The notes: generated by a model from the letters alone, not told the origin. DNA of 64,000 nt from Isoetes taiwanensis (GCA_021234155.1 JAJEKV010000001.1:32750177-32814176); one strand, 5' to 3'. Numbered from the stretch's first letter, positions 34,998-47,499 are shown. Numbers and translations: made by a program.

Positions 34998-35639
34998 TAT
35001 TTCTATAGATAGAAAAGATAAGTGCAGAAGACAAATAGCAAAACCATGCAAATAACTTTGACCTCAACGACTGCATGACATTCTATCTATGGTCATGCGC
35101 GACTAATCACAATTCGTTGTGTCTCTACTTTGACATAGATTTTTCCATGAACAGTCAGGAATAGGCTATGCAACCTCAAGTATCTGGAATAATCCAAAAT
35201 GCCTTTTAAACTTCTTTGGATCTTAACTTAGGCGTCCCGCTAATCTGGTTTCCGGATCTGTTGCACACGCCAATGGATGGAAGGAAGTTTTTCCAGTGTC
35301 GCTCCACAAGAACAGTGAAAATCTGCTGCCCTATGGAACCTCTGCTGCCAAGGTGTTTTCTATATGGGAATCGGAAGCCATTCAAAATCGATGTATTACG
35401 TGGAGCAAGATCAGTCCATACAGCAGAATTTGCAGGGCTTCCAGCAAATTGGAGGTGAGTTTTTTGTAATTTGTTCCAGCTTTTTAGTCTCTTGAAACGC
35501 TTTCTTGCATTGAAGCTGTAACTTAGCCAGAAATTCGTTATGCACTTTAACTTTATTTAGATATAAACCAGTCTGTGTAATCAGCACTTTATGCAGCATC
35601 AGAAGAATTTGACAGTTGAATTTTATAGATAGGTGTTCA
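34998..35639. other. PPR downstream region; one unrecognised open frame
   Basis: No continuation of the E or DYW domain was found in any plus frame. An 80-codon frame at 35216-35458 ends at a donor-like GGAG|GTGAGT, which could be an exon or chance. No family recognised. Confidence 0.4.
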
Positions 35640-37088
35640 TATTTTCCATCTTAATGGCATTGCCCGCCGGTGCAACATTTGATTCCATCCACGAGCTGAG
35701 AAAGGCGGCCATGGCTGCAAATATGGAGCGACCACATGATCTAATGATGGCTGTGGCCAGGCTATATGAAAGAGTGGAAGCTAAAATGATGAAGGAAGAG
35801 GGATTATCTGTGATATAGCTGCCCACTATCACCGAAGATATTTGGCCTATACATAGACGCCATAGGGGAGTTCATCAGAGATAAAGGGTGAGATCGACAC
35901 ACACCACAGTTGGGGGGGAACAGGGTGCCAAACATGTTGTATGCGGATGACCTGATCTTGATGACAACAGAAAATAAGGATCTGGATCACATGCTAAATA
36001 TTGTGGGGGAATTCTGTGACAAAACTGGACTAGCAGTGAATCTAGAAAAAACAAAGGTAGCCAGTTTCGGAAAAGCGTGCAAAGCAGAAGATGCAGTCAA
36101 GTACTTGGGGGAAATAGTGGAGAGGGTGCAGAGTACAAGTACCTAGGGTACAAGACAGGGGCAAAGAGGACATGGAAACAGGATTGGGAGGAAAGATGGC
36201 AGATAGCCATAAAAAACTAATATGGAATGCAATCAGTCTGTGCGGAGCATGTCATAACGGACTGGGGAATAAAAACTCAGATGTTTAAGATGACGGTATT
36301 GCCACAGGGTGGAAGTATGGGGCTGCAGCACCTCCGCAGGGGGCTGGCTCAAAGCCGAGAAACTGATAAAGCATTTTCAATGTTAGGGAACTCGGGGTAA
36401 AAACCTCGACACCAGTGTCAATAATGTTCTTTGAAACAGATATCCCACCATTTGAAATTCCGGGGCTAGAGAGATCAATAGCATTTCTAGCAAGGAACAT
36501 GGGAGAGAAATCTAGGCACAAACTGGTGGCCCAGGCTATAGCAACATCTAAGGGGATGGCAGAGAACATGGAAGGGGGCTGGATATCAAATTTAGGGGAA
36601 TGGGCAAGAAAAAGGGGGTGCAATTTATGGACAGAGATTGACAATAAAATATTATAGGGGGAAAAATCACAGCTAAGAGAGAGAATGATGAGGTTATAGA
36701 TAGATATGTAATCGGACATCAAACTAAAATTATACAGGGAAAACATGAACCCGAAGGGAAGTATAGGGCAGCCTCTATATACTGACTGTAATCAATCAAA
36801 ATGGATAAGGATAATATTGTGCAGATTCAGGACGGACAGTCATAAATTACTGATCAAAACAGGGCGATGGTAAAGACCCCAGATACCGAGAACAGATAGG
36901 ATATGCAAGCTTTGTATCAGGAATGAAATCAAGGATGAGCAGCATGTCTGGAATAGATGCCCTGCACACTCGAAGATAAGAAAAGAATGGGAACAGATAG
37001 ATTGGGGATGCTCGGTTGGACAAGGGACCAGAAATACAGGTTGGGCCACCTGGGCAGCATCGACAGTAGAAGAAATCTTGGTTGTCCG
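35640..37088 (+). pseudogene. LINE reverse-transcriptase relic (family B)
   Basis: Plus-strand remnants: a segment before the palm (FDSIHELRKAAMAANMERP, LYERVEAKMM) at 35670-35815; the YADD palm with following core (MLYADDLILMTT, MLNIVGEFCDKTGL) at 35935-36060; and a C-terminal zinc-knuckle-like motif (CKLCIRNEIKDEQHVW, then NRCPAHSKIRKEW) at about 36905-36995. Several stops and frame changes separate them. Sequence around YADD differs from family A, so it is another LINE lineage. It ends against the terminal-inverted-repeat element at 37090. Confidence 0.8.
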
Positions 37089-37089
37089 C

Positions 37090-38111
37090 TAACGTAAAGT
37101 TAACCTAGGGTTCATTCTGTCCATTTTACCCCTTATTCTGCTATGATTTTCTTTTCCAGAAATGTAGTTACTTGGTTGCAATTCTGTTTTTACTTGCATT
37201 TCTTCTTTTTACTTAGTTACAATTCTGAAAATTGGCAATGATCTGGCCCGCAGCACCTCACAGGCACTCCTATCCCTGGCCTTAGAAAATGTAGAACATG
37301 CTTCCGACCAAGAAATAAAAGCATGCATCGAGATTCATCCCTCCAAAACCATCTGCAGCAGAATAACACGGTTAGACATTCAAGAAAACTTACAGGCATG
37401 AAAATCCAAGAACACTTCAATGCAAGAAACCTCAATGGCAAAAAACTCTGCATGCAACTTTACTTGCAGACTAAAAAACACCCACGGATCCGAACAAAAA
37501 AACTCGCTTGCAGACTTAGAAACATCCACGGGTGCTACATCTGAACAAAACACTCGCCGGAATAGACTTCGATTCATGTAACTACCTGCAAAACCAAAAA
37601 GAATCTTAAATGACGAAAATAATCCTTGCAAAATCGCTAGAAACAAGAGAAAACCTGTAACATTTTATCTTTCTACTCCAACTCCGGTCACGGAAGAAAC
37701 TAAGCACCAAAAAGTCAAGAAACAAAACTTCAACGGCTACAAAAACCTCCACCAGAGCAAAAATCAAGGCACAAATGCAGATCAAGGCCAAATGCCTTCA
37801 ATACTCTTCTTCTGCCGAGTAAGTGCTTGTAGGAGGTCGAGTTTTGAAGAAATTTCTTCAAAACCTTCAAAAGTTTCGCCTAACGAACGCTCAGAGCAAG
37901 ATGACGCCACCGGAAGGAAAAAGACAGAGAAAATACACGAAAACAGACCAAGAAGCTTCATAACTTCGTCAAAACCTTCCAAAAACTCGTCTACTCAACC
38001 CTCAAACCTAGATGGCGCCACCGGAATGAAACTCAGCGATGGCGCTGGCGCAGGAAGAACAAAGGAGGAAAAAAAAATGACAGAATGAAACCCTAGGTTA
38101 ACTTCACGTTA
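37090..38111. mobile_element. ~1-kb non-autonomous DNA transposon with terminal inverted repeats
   Basis: The ends pair over ~38 bp with few mismatches: left TAACGTAAAGTTAACCTAGG..., right ...CCTAGGTTAACTTCACGTTA. The inside (98-codon plus frame 37792-38088, other small frames) encodes nothing recognisable. Both ends have TA, which could be target duplication or part of the repeat, so the superfamily is not assigned. Confidence 0.75.
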
Positions 38112-38114
38112 CCC

Positions 38115-38214
38115 GAATGACTTTTTTGTCGACATTCCGGCGTGTCAACGCCGCCTCCGCGCTAACGCGCGTCGGCAGCGTTTCCACGCCGGAATGTCGA
38201 CAAAAAAGTCATTC
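38115..38214. mobile_element. 100-bp foldback element with perfect 30-bp arms
   Basis: Arms 38115-38144 and 38185-38214 are exact reverse complements (starting GAATGACTTTTTTGTCGACA). The 40-base centre is GC-rich and partly self-pairing. It lies three bases from the right end of the preceding inverted-repeat element. Either a tiny MITE or a solo hairpin. Confidence 0.8.
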
Positions 38215-38459
38215 CTGTATACGGAAATATAAAGAGCACAACCAGGCCAATCATTGGACCGATGACATACCCCATGGGAGGGAATCGTAATAACAAATCT
38301 CTCCGGGTAAACAGAGGAGATGGAGGCAGTTTTTTTCCCACTCACATTGTGATGGGTGGGTTTTTCTTTGCCCAACTCCTCAAATCTGAGACAGGTTCTT
38401 GCAGTCGCCCAGGAAATACATAAATATTCAAATTCAAATTCGGGTGTTCGAATCTGTGC

Positions 38460-39480
38460 TCACACCTTTGTAACTAAAATGTCATAGCGCTCCAGTAGTC
38501 TAATGACATTAATATTCAATTCAACTTAAAATGCAAAGTATATAGAAATAATAATTCGTAGTAATTTTTAAAAGTTGCTAAAAATAAAAATACTTAAAAT
38601 AGAAGTTGAGTAAGATACACTGCTCATTCTAGAATGTTCTATAAAGTTTTAGATAATTTTAGAATTATTCTTTGATGGGTGAAGTAGCATGGATAAGCAT
38701 CTCAGCTTAAAATAGAAAGTTCTAGGATGTTCCAAAAAATTGTGGAATGTTTTAGAAAGTTTAGGGGTGTTCTAGAAAGATCTTCAACGCTAGTCTTGAG
38801 CTTCTAGATGCGCATGGTAAGCACCTTCATCTAAAAATAGGAAGTTTTTTCAAAAATTTGCAAAGAATCGATATAGAATTTTCTAGAATGTTCTCTTGGC
38901 TAAGCACCTTTGTCTAAAAAAAGGAAGCTTTTTCGAAATTTTGCATAGAATATATTGGAATGTTCTAGAATGTTCTAGATGCTTAAAGGTAAGCACATCA
39001 GCCTAAAAATAGAAAGTTTTTTCGAAAATTTGCAAAGAGCTAAAAAAGTGTGTTCTAGATAGTTCTAGAATATTCTAGTGTGTTCTAGAAAGTCCTAGAT
39101 AGTTTTAAAATGTAGTACAGATAAGCACCTTAACCTAAAACTACAAGTATTTAGAAATAATAAGTTTATAATAATTGTTACTAGATCTTTCAGAACGTTA
39201 TGGAAGTAAGCTATTGGGCATTGACTGATCAATCAACATGAATAGGCATCTCAACATAAAATAGGAGTTGCTAAAAATAGTAAGTTAATTTTTTTTCAAA
39301 AATAGTAACTTCTTGCTACATTTTCTAGAATGTTGTGGAGGTGAGCTAATGAACTTTGCTTAGTCAACTAACATGAATAAACACCTCAACCTAAAATAGG
39401 AAGTTGCTAAAAGTAATACTTTTTTGTTAAGCACCTCAAGCTAAAATAGAAAGTTGCTAAATATATATATATATACAAGT
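38460..39480. repeat. Dispersed repeat rich in TTCnnGAA motifs, copy 1
   Basis: Shares order and wording with 43780-44815 (for example aatgcaaagtat, agtagcatggataagcatct, tctagatgcgcatgg, gcctaaaaatagaaagtt). Studded with TTCTAGAATGTTC-type blocks; 38958-38980 has four contiguous alternating GAA/TTC pentamers. Ends in a TA run at about 39465. No coding capacity. Confidence 0.85.
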
Positions 39481-40139
39481 TTTTAATCGATCCTACGTCG
39501 CATCTTCTAGTGTGTGCATGTTCCAGTTTGTCCATGTTGTAGTTTTGTATGAATTTATGAAAATTCTTTCCTTTTATGATATTTCCTTATTGTAGGATTT
39601 AAGTTCTTAAATTTTATGACATTGCATTAGATTCTTTTGAGTTCTTTTACATTTTGTGGGATTCCCTTAGTTGTAGGTTCCTTTGAATTCGATGGAGATG
39701 TCGTGATATGAGATATCCCAGAATTTTCAAGATATTAGGAACATTACTATAGATTCCTTTAAATTTTATGAGATCCCTTGTAGATTCTGTAAGTTATTAT
39801 ATAGATTCCCATAGATTCTTCACAATATTGAGTAAATTGCTAAATCACGGTCAGTAGCAAGGGTCTAGTTGTTTTTGTGTATGTTTTAATATTCCTTAGG
39901 TACCTTACTAAATATTAGTTTTTAGAAACTGAGTGTGTTTTACATTTGTAGTAATCTATGAGATTTGTCCATGTTTTAGGTTTGCAATATGGGTTATTGT
40001 TATAACACCATATATAATGGTTCTAATTAGTTACATAGGATATGATTTGTGTTTGAAATTATGTTAGAAGGTTGTTCGGTTCTCAATTAAACACCTTAGA
40101 TAAGATATGATTTATGAAACCATGGAACTATTAGAGGTT

Positions 40140-41100
40140 CTTTTCTCGAAAATATAAGGTTTGGAGCTAGGATCTACAAATTCTTGAGAACTATGTAAAT
40201 ATTCTAGAATAACAGGAGTAAGGTCGTATTGGCTCACCAAACGTGGGCATCACCTGTAAATGAAAATGCCAACATCATATGACAACCAACAATGTCATAA
40301 AACTGAACTGCAATATTTCCACTACTTTAAAATGAGCCTAAAGTCATAGTCGTCTCTACCATCTTTCAAGAATAAGCCTAGAGAGCTAGAATGGGTCGCG
40401 ATTTTATTGAATCTCTTAGATTTAAATTAGGTAAATGCAAAATGCTGCCACATGAACCCAATCAAAAGGGTAATACCAAGCTCTGCACACAAACTCTCAC
40501 CATGTTCGTTTGCTTGCAGTTCCATTTCCATGTCATATTAGATGCAAAATAATTGCATACATATTGGATTAACAATTTTCCTCCGGCCTTCAACCAATTA
40601 TGCAAATACAATAAACATACATGCTTTGACATTTTCTCAAAGACATATTAGCATATCATCAAAAGATAAATTGTATGCGAATATTAATGATACCAGTTTA
40701 AAGAACACACAACAATTAGCAAGTACTTCAAGAGGCTACAAATTCTTGAGAGTCTGGTATACATTTGAAGGAATGTTTTGCGAACAGACTAGCAAATATT
40801 CTGGAATAACAGGAGTAAGGTTGTATTGGCTCACCAAAACGTGGGCATCATCTGTAAATGAAAATGCCAACATCATATGACAACCAACAATGTCATAAAA
40901 CTGATTATTGAATCTCTTAGATTTAAATTAGATAAATGCAAAAGGTCTGCTGCCACATGAACCCAATCAAAAGGGTAATACCAATCTCTACACAGAAACT
41001 CTCACCATGTTCGTTTGCCTGCAGTTCCATTTGCATGTCCTATTAGACGCAAAATAAATTGCATACATGTTGGATTAACAATCTTCCTTACAATATATCT
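40140..41100. repeat. Diverged tandem duplication (~580-bp spacing)
   Basis: Block 40160-40585 recurs at 40738-41090. Shared strings include gtattggctcaccaaa, caacatcatatgacaaccaa, gaatctcttagatttaaatt and ctcaccatgttcgtttgc. About 90% similar by eye, with small indels. No open frame is conserved between copies. Confidence 0.8.
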
Positions 41101-42097
41101 TTTCAAAATGGGCCATAATCATTTACCTTATGCTACCACATGTTTGTCCAATTTTATAGAGGCTTTTCCCAGCCTTGAAACAGTTATGAAAATACAATAA
41201 GCATACAGTGGTATCATTTACCTTATCTTTGCAAAAATTCCGTTGCTGAACCGCCTGTGCTGCAACAATACGGCATGACCAAACCCAAACTAGTAAAGGG
41301 AAAAGGTTAAATACCTTAACACAGAGATGGACACAAGTGCTTATATATGTCCGTTGCGAGCGCACATATCTGATTTGAAACCATGACCTGTGTCACAGAA
41401 TTTATAAACCACAATGTTTACACTACAAAATTTATAGAGTTTACCCTAGAATGCTTTGTACACGTATCCGTGTAAAGTTGTTAGAGCAGATGTTAAAGTA
41501 TGAAATACAATATGAGCTTTAGTAACATTTGAGCCTGCAAGAACCTGCAAAAAATAGTCATAATAATGTGCACAGCATATTGCAAAAAAAAATAACTACA
41601 TGCATGATGAAATCAAAAAACAAAATTGACACAAACCGTGCTTTCATGGGAATTCAACTTAATGCAACCCCCGGATAAGGAATAAGCTGTAAATAGAAAA
41701 TAATGCATTGCCCATTAATGGCAGTAATTAAACCCTCTATTGCAAGAATCTGAGTAAGATCACTTTGTGTAGACAGCCTTGTCAAAGCTAGAATATCGCT
41801 CAATCAATGCATTACTTCATATGATCTATAGAAATGATGCAAAGCAAATTTTCGTCGTGTCATTGAAGTCAACAAATTAGCTTTCTATCTTAATATAATA
41901 GATACATATATTGAGAATATATGAACACTCAATGGCACAAGCCTCTAATTGAATTATTTGACATACGGACATAGTCTCGATATCCTTGGCATTTCACTCG
42001 TCACATCCAAATCTACATTTATCATATGTAATCTAGTTCTCTAAATATCAGTACAGTACTATTTTAAAGAGGTGCTTCTATGAGTAGCAGGAGATAA
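41101..42097. other. No gene seen
   Basis: AT-rich, no domain or repeat boundary supported. The adjoining 39481-40139 is also featureless. Confidence 0.5.
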
Positions 42098-42110
42098 TAG
42101 ATAGGAGATA

Positions 42111-42142
<32 letters not shown>

Positions 42143-42355
42143 TAGTTTTAACGTCACGCCACTAGGCAGCATCCAACTGGACATGTGACCACACACCACA
42201 CTACATTGCTTGGTTGGGCCCTGCCCCCAACCACCTTACATTGCGTCTATTGGGATTTGACCCCCAACAGTACCGAGTGCTCTGGGCGGTCTCGAACTTG
42301 AGACCACATTGCTAAGGAACTAGTGTTACGACTAGACCAAATGATTGCATTCCAC
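42098..42355 (-). mobile_element. Full-length tRNA-derived SINE with GATA tail
   Basis: On the minus strand: head with box A-like TTGGTCTAGTCGTAA (about 42345), box B-like AAGTTCGAGACC (about 42300), then a body. The 3' end is GTTGGATGCTGCCTAGTGGC, GTGACGTTAAAACTAC and about seven TATC units (plus strand GATA, 42113-42141). Its last ~40 bp match 2936-2998 almost exactly. Length about 255 bp. Confidence 0.85.
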
Positions 42356-42693
42356 TGATGGAACTTCTGCATGAACAAAAGGCCTTGCAAGAAAACTCCT
42401 TGTCTCAAATGTGACAGAGTTCCTGCACCAAACAAAGTCCTTGGCCAAGAATCAACTAGCTCTGAATATTTATGTAAAGGCTAGAATATAATCAGTTCAA
42501 ATTTCAGCCATTGAAAAGAAATGCACGCCACACCTTTCGGGCCTTTATGAGGTTCCATTGGAAGGAAGTGCATGCTACACCTTGCCAATCTACTGCATCA
42601 ACATCAAAATCGAGATACAACGAGCCTTTAAATATCTGGGAACGCTCTCAGACAATGAAAGAAACAAAATAATAGAGGCAACTGTACCGAGCA

Positions 42694-42951
42694 TTAAAAT
42701 TTATGAAAGTGTTTGATAAAGAGCGTTTCAAGGTAAATCTTCTCGATCAGGTCTGTCCCACCGAAAGAATCAAAGGCAAATGCAGGAATATATGAAATAC
42801 GGTAAAAATGCTTGCCTGTTTTCATCAAAGAAGAGATGTTGACCACGTTCAACAAGCCGCGATCCTTTTGATTTCCATTTTTGACAACAAAAACCAGGCT
42901 ATGGTAGACGACACAGCATTTTGAAGACGAGTTTTGAACCAATATGGCCAT
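42694..42951 (-). other. Unrecognised 85-codon open frame
   Basis: Starts MAILVQNSSSKCCVVYH and continues with balanced composition (KNGNQKDRGLLNVVNISS). It could be the first exon of a targeted protein, but no continuing exon or known domain is seen to its left. Confidence 0.2.
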
Positions 42952-43779
42952 AAGAGGCCAATTGGGCCTGTATAAAACTAATTTGACTCTGCAAGAACAA
43001 CCAAAGACCAGATTTGCACACTATGAGAACTTCAAAATAGCACGCAACAACCTAAAACCGGAATTGTTGGGCCAAATGGACTGGACATCGAAATTCAGAG
43101 AAGACCAAATAGGACCGGAGCACAGACAGAACCCGGGAAGAAAACTTCGTTACAAAATATGACTGAGAGAAAGAAAACCCTAAGGTAGAAAATGCCAAAT
43201 AAAACGCATAGTTAAAAAATTTAATTCGCCATGGAAAGCTTTGTTCCAGAGGCCTCCACCAAGCATGACCATGGCAGAGAAAAAATTGCAAGTCGATTAC
43301 CCTCCAAGAAACCTATCGAAGCAGTGAGGCATAACAGAGAGACTAAAACCCTTTATTAAAACGACCCTCCCAGCACACGCAACCAGTAACACTTATAACA
43401 AGCACAGGACGATGTCGAGCAAGGCAAGGAGCCAGGAAAGCAATCTCCGATTCAATAAGCATCGAATTTGTCGCCAAACATCTACGCCAGAAAGCAGCAT
43501 AACCTGATCCCAACCCTCGACCATGCCACTGTAAGACTCTGATGCTCTCAAGGTTTTTCAGTCGTCCAACGTGCCACGTCACCAAAAACGTATGGCCACG
43601 ATCCTCTTAATTATCAACGATGTCCTTATGGTGCTCCCACACAATTTCAACCGTCCAATATAGACACGTGGCGATTTCAAGGGCTCAGATTGCCCCAAAC
43701 ATTAAATGGTCGTCAAACCAGGCAACCCTCTATAATAATATATATAAGGTAGATATATATTTTTTTGTGGATATTCTGG

Positions 43780-45290
43780 AATGTCGTGGTCATCTAATGA
43801 CCCTGACTGATTCAGAGGCATGGATAAGGCCGTCAACTTAAAATGCAAAGTATCTAGAAATAATAATTTGTAGTAATTTTGAAAAAGTTGCTAAAAATAG
43901 AAATACTTGAAATAGAAGTTGAGTAATATACATACATTGATTATTCTAGAATGTTCTACAAAGTTCTAGATAATTCTAGAATATTCTTTGATTGGTCAAG
44001 TAGCATGGATAAGCATCTCAGCCTAAAATAGAAAGTTTTAGAATATTCTAGAAAGTTCTAGAATGTTCCAAAAAATTGTGGAATGTTTTAGAAAATTCAG
44101 GGGTATTTTAGAAAGCTCTTCAATGTCAGTTTTGAGTTTCTAGATGCGCATGGGTAAGCACCTCAATGTAAAAATAGAAAGTTTTTTTAAAAATTTGCAA
44201 GAATCAAAATAGAATTATCTAAAATGTTCTCTTGCTCGTTCTCTAAAAATAAAAGAGTTTTTTTGAAATTTTGTATAGAATCAAAATAGAATATATTAGA
44301 ATGTTCTAGAATGTTCTAGATGCTTAAGGGTAATCACCTCAGCCTAAATAGAAAGTTTTTTTGAAACTTTGCAAAGAGCTAAAAAGTGTGTTCTAGATAG
44401 TTGTAGAATATTCTGGGATATTCTAGAAAGTTCTAGATAGTTTTAAAATGTAATACAGGTAAGCACCTTAACCTAAAACCACAAGTATCTAGAAATAATA
44501 AGTTTATAATAATTTTTACTAGATCTTTCAGAATGTTATGGAAGTAAGCTATTGAGCATTGACTGATCAATCAACATAAATAGGCATCTCAACCTAAAAT
44601 ACAAGTTGCTAAAAATAGTAAGTTTTAAAAAGAAAATTCAAAAATAACTTCTTGCTACATATTCTAGAATGTTGTGGGGGTGAGCTAATGACCTTTTGCT
44701 TAGTCAAATAACATGAATAAACACCTCAATCTAAAATAGAAAGTTGTTAAAAGTAATACTTTTTAGTTAAGCACCTCAAACTAAAATAGAAAGTTGCTAA
44801 AAATAGTAATTTTTTTTTTTTGTTGATGTTTTGGAATGTCGTGGTCAGCTAATGACCTTGACTGATTCATAGGCATGGATAAGGGCGTCAGTTTAAAATG
44901 CAAAGTATCTAGAAATAATAATTTATAGTAATTTTTAAAAAGTTGCTAAAAGTAGAAATACTTAAATAGAAGTTGAGTAATATACATTGATTATTCTAGA
45001 ATGTTCTATAAAATTCTAGATAATTCTAGATTATTCTTTGACTGGTTTATAGCATGGACAAACACCTCAGTCTAAAATACAAAGTATCTAAATATAATGA
45101 ATTTATACTAACTCTTTCAGAATGTCATGGACTGATCAATTAGCATGAATAGGCACCATAATTTAAAATAGAAGTTGCTAAAAATAGTAATTTCTAAAAA
45201 AAATTCTAAAAATAGTAACTAATAGTATTTAATGAGCCTAATGGAAAATATCTAAAAATAATAATTAATAGTATTTTTAACAACTTGCTA
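43780..45290. repeat. Dispersed repeat rich in TTCnnGAA motifs, copy 2 plus partial copy
   Basis: Copy 2 begins at aatgtcgtggtcatctaatg (43781) and parallels 38460-39480. A partial copy restarts at about 44820 with nearly the same opening (ggaatgtcgtggtcagctaa). Perfect GAAnnTTCnnGAAnnTTC run at 44299-44316. AT-rich and non-coding. Confidence 0.85.
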
Positions 45291-45424
45291 AACTAGGGCT
45301 TTTTATAATTCTAACATTAGAAACCTTGCGACTCACCTACCCCCTTTGACCACCCCAAATGTTAGAAATCTTGCTATTCAGCTGCCCTCCTTTGCACCTG
45401 ACCCATTGGCACGTAACTTGTATA

Positions 45425-45655
45425 TATATTATTATTGTATATATATATATATATAATGAAGAAATAGTGTCCGTGGGTGAGTATGTAAGTGACGCCCCAT
45501 CGACGGTAAAAGAGATGCCACGTGGCACGATCTTGGCCCTCCTTGTTCTCCCTCCAACTTAATGGGTGGGTTTGGAAACTTTTTGGTTGTGGAAGGGATT
45601 CAAACCTTGGTCCGTGCACCCCAAACCCCCCATACTTACCACAAGGTCAGGCATT
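45425..45655 (-). mobile_element. tRNA-derived SINE with TA tail
   Basis: Minus strand: box A-like TGCCTGACCTTGTGGTAAG and box B GGTTTGAATCCC near the right end, then a ~150-bp body (containing GTGCCACGTGGCATC), ending in a (TA)n run at 45439-45455. It differs from the GATA-tailed family. Confidence 0.65.
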
Positions 45656-45689
45656 ACTTGTTGAAAAAAAGAAAGTTCACACATAGTTA

Positions 45690-46210
45690 AGTTGAGGGCT
45701 GATCAATTCAAGAATGTTCCAGGAATGTTCTAAAATATTCTAGATGGCTCTAGAATCTTCTAGGATCTTCTAGGATGTTCTGGAATGATCTAAATGCCTA
45801 TGGGTAAACACCTCAATCTAAAAATAGAAAGCTTTTTTGAAACTTTCCAAGGAGCTAAACTAGAATGTTCTGGAATGTTCCAGATACTCAGGGTAAGCAC
45901 ATCAGTCTAAAAATAGAAAGTTTTACGAGAATGTTCTAGATAGCTCTAGAATCTTCTAGAATGTTCTGAATAATGTAGATGGCCATAAGCAAGCACCTCA
46001 AACAAAAATAGAAAGATTTTTTGGAAGAATGCTCATGAGTGCAATCTACAAATAGAAAGTTGTTGAAACTTTGCAAACACTCAAAATAAAATGTTCTATA
46101 ATGTTCGAGATGCTCACGGATAAGCTCCCCCATCTAAAAATAAAAAGCTTTATGAAAAAATTGCAAAGGGCCAAAATATAATATTCTAGAATATTCTATA
46201 TGGTCAGATG
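45690..46210. repeat. Diverged TTCnnGAA-rich repeat
   Basis: Shorter modules of gggtaagcacctcaatctaaaaatagaaag type, separated by runs such as agaatgttccaggaatgttc and ctagaatcttctagaatgtt. Related in wording to the two longer copies but rearranged. Confidence 0.75.
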
Positions 46211-46244
46211 TTCATCCAATAATAAAAACATTTCAAAATGTGAG

Positions 46245-47460
46245 TAAGCTCCTCATGAGCGATGCTTTGGAGTTAGTAGTAGGTGTGACTAAGCTCCCCA
46301 TAGGTGATACTTTGGAATTGGTAGTAGGTGGCAGTAACATGGGTATAGGTATATGAGTAGGCACTTCATAAGTGATACTTTGAAATTAGTAGTAGGTGTG
46401 AATAAGCTCCCCAATAGGCAACACTTTATAATTGGCAATAGGTGAAAGTAAGCTCCTCATGATTCATTGAACACTCCTCATGATTCGTTGAAATTGATAG
46501 TAGGTAGCAGTAAGCTTCTCATAGATTGTCAAATGGATGTTGAGTAACATCGATATGGATGTTGAGCCACATAGGTGACACTTTCCTCATGTGTGATACT
46601 TTGGAATTGGCAGTAGATGTGAGTCAGCTTCTCGTGGGTGAGACTTTGGAATTGGTAGTAGGTGTGAGTAAGCTCCCAGTAGGTGATACTTTAGAATTGG
46701 TAGTAATAGGTGTGTGTAAGCTCCACATGGATGATACTTTGCAATTGTAAAGCAAGTCAGCTCCTCATTGGTGATTCTTTCAACTTGGCAGTAGGCGTGG
46801 ATCAACTTTTCATGGTTGATACTTTAGACTTGATAATAGGTGTGAGTAAGCTCCTAATTGGCAGTAGGTGGCAATAAGCTCCTAATAGATATGAGTCAAC
46901 TTCCAATGGGTGAGACTTTAGAATTGGTAGTAGGTTTGGGTAAGCTCCCGATGAGTAACACTTTGAAATCAGTGGTAAGTGTTGGTAATAGGTATCTTTA
47001 GAATTGATAGTAGGTTTGGGTAAGCTCCCAATGAGTAACACTTTGGAATCAGTGGTAAGTGTTGGTAATAGGTATGCATAAGCTCCACATGGGTGATACT
47101 ATGAAATTGTATGTGATTCTTTCAAATTGGCAGTAGGTGTGAGCCAACTTTTCATGGATGATACTTTGGACTTGATAATAGGTGTGACTAATCTCCTAAT
47201 TGGTAGTAGGTGGCAATAAGCTCCTCATAGATATGAGTTAGCTTCTCACGGGTGAGGGTTTGGAATTGGTAGTAGGTTTAGGTAAGCTCCCAATGGGTAA
47301 TACTTTGGAATCGGTGCTAGGTGTTGGTAATAGGTATGTGCAAGTAACATGGGTATAGACATTGAGCGACATGGGTGATACTCTGAAATTAGCAATAGGA
47401 CTACATGGGTAGGCGTGCTTTTCATGGGTCATATTTCTGGTACTTTAGGTCCTCATAGAT
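46245..47460. repeat. Degenerate ~48-bp minisatellite
   Basis: Many copies of a unit like gtaagctcctcatgggtgat, then actttggaattggtagtagg. A ~75-bp sub-block (gtaggtttgggtaagctccc...) is repeated at about 46930, 47003 and 47272. The short open frames here are repeats of the unit, not genes. Confidence 0.9.
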
Positions 47461-47499
47461 GGGAGTAACACAGATAGGTACGCTTTTGTCCAAATCGAC

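Noticed and set aside
46559-46750. Repeat protein (GDTLELVV repeats)
   Set aside because: The repeats mirror the DNA minisatellite unit; stops and frame changes occur in neighbouring units.
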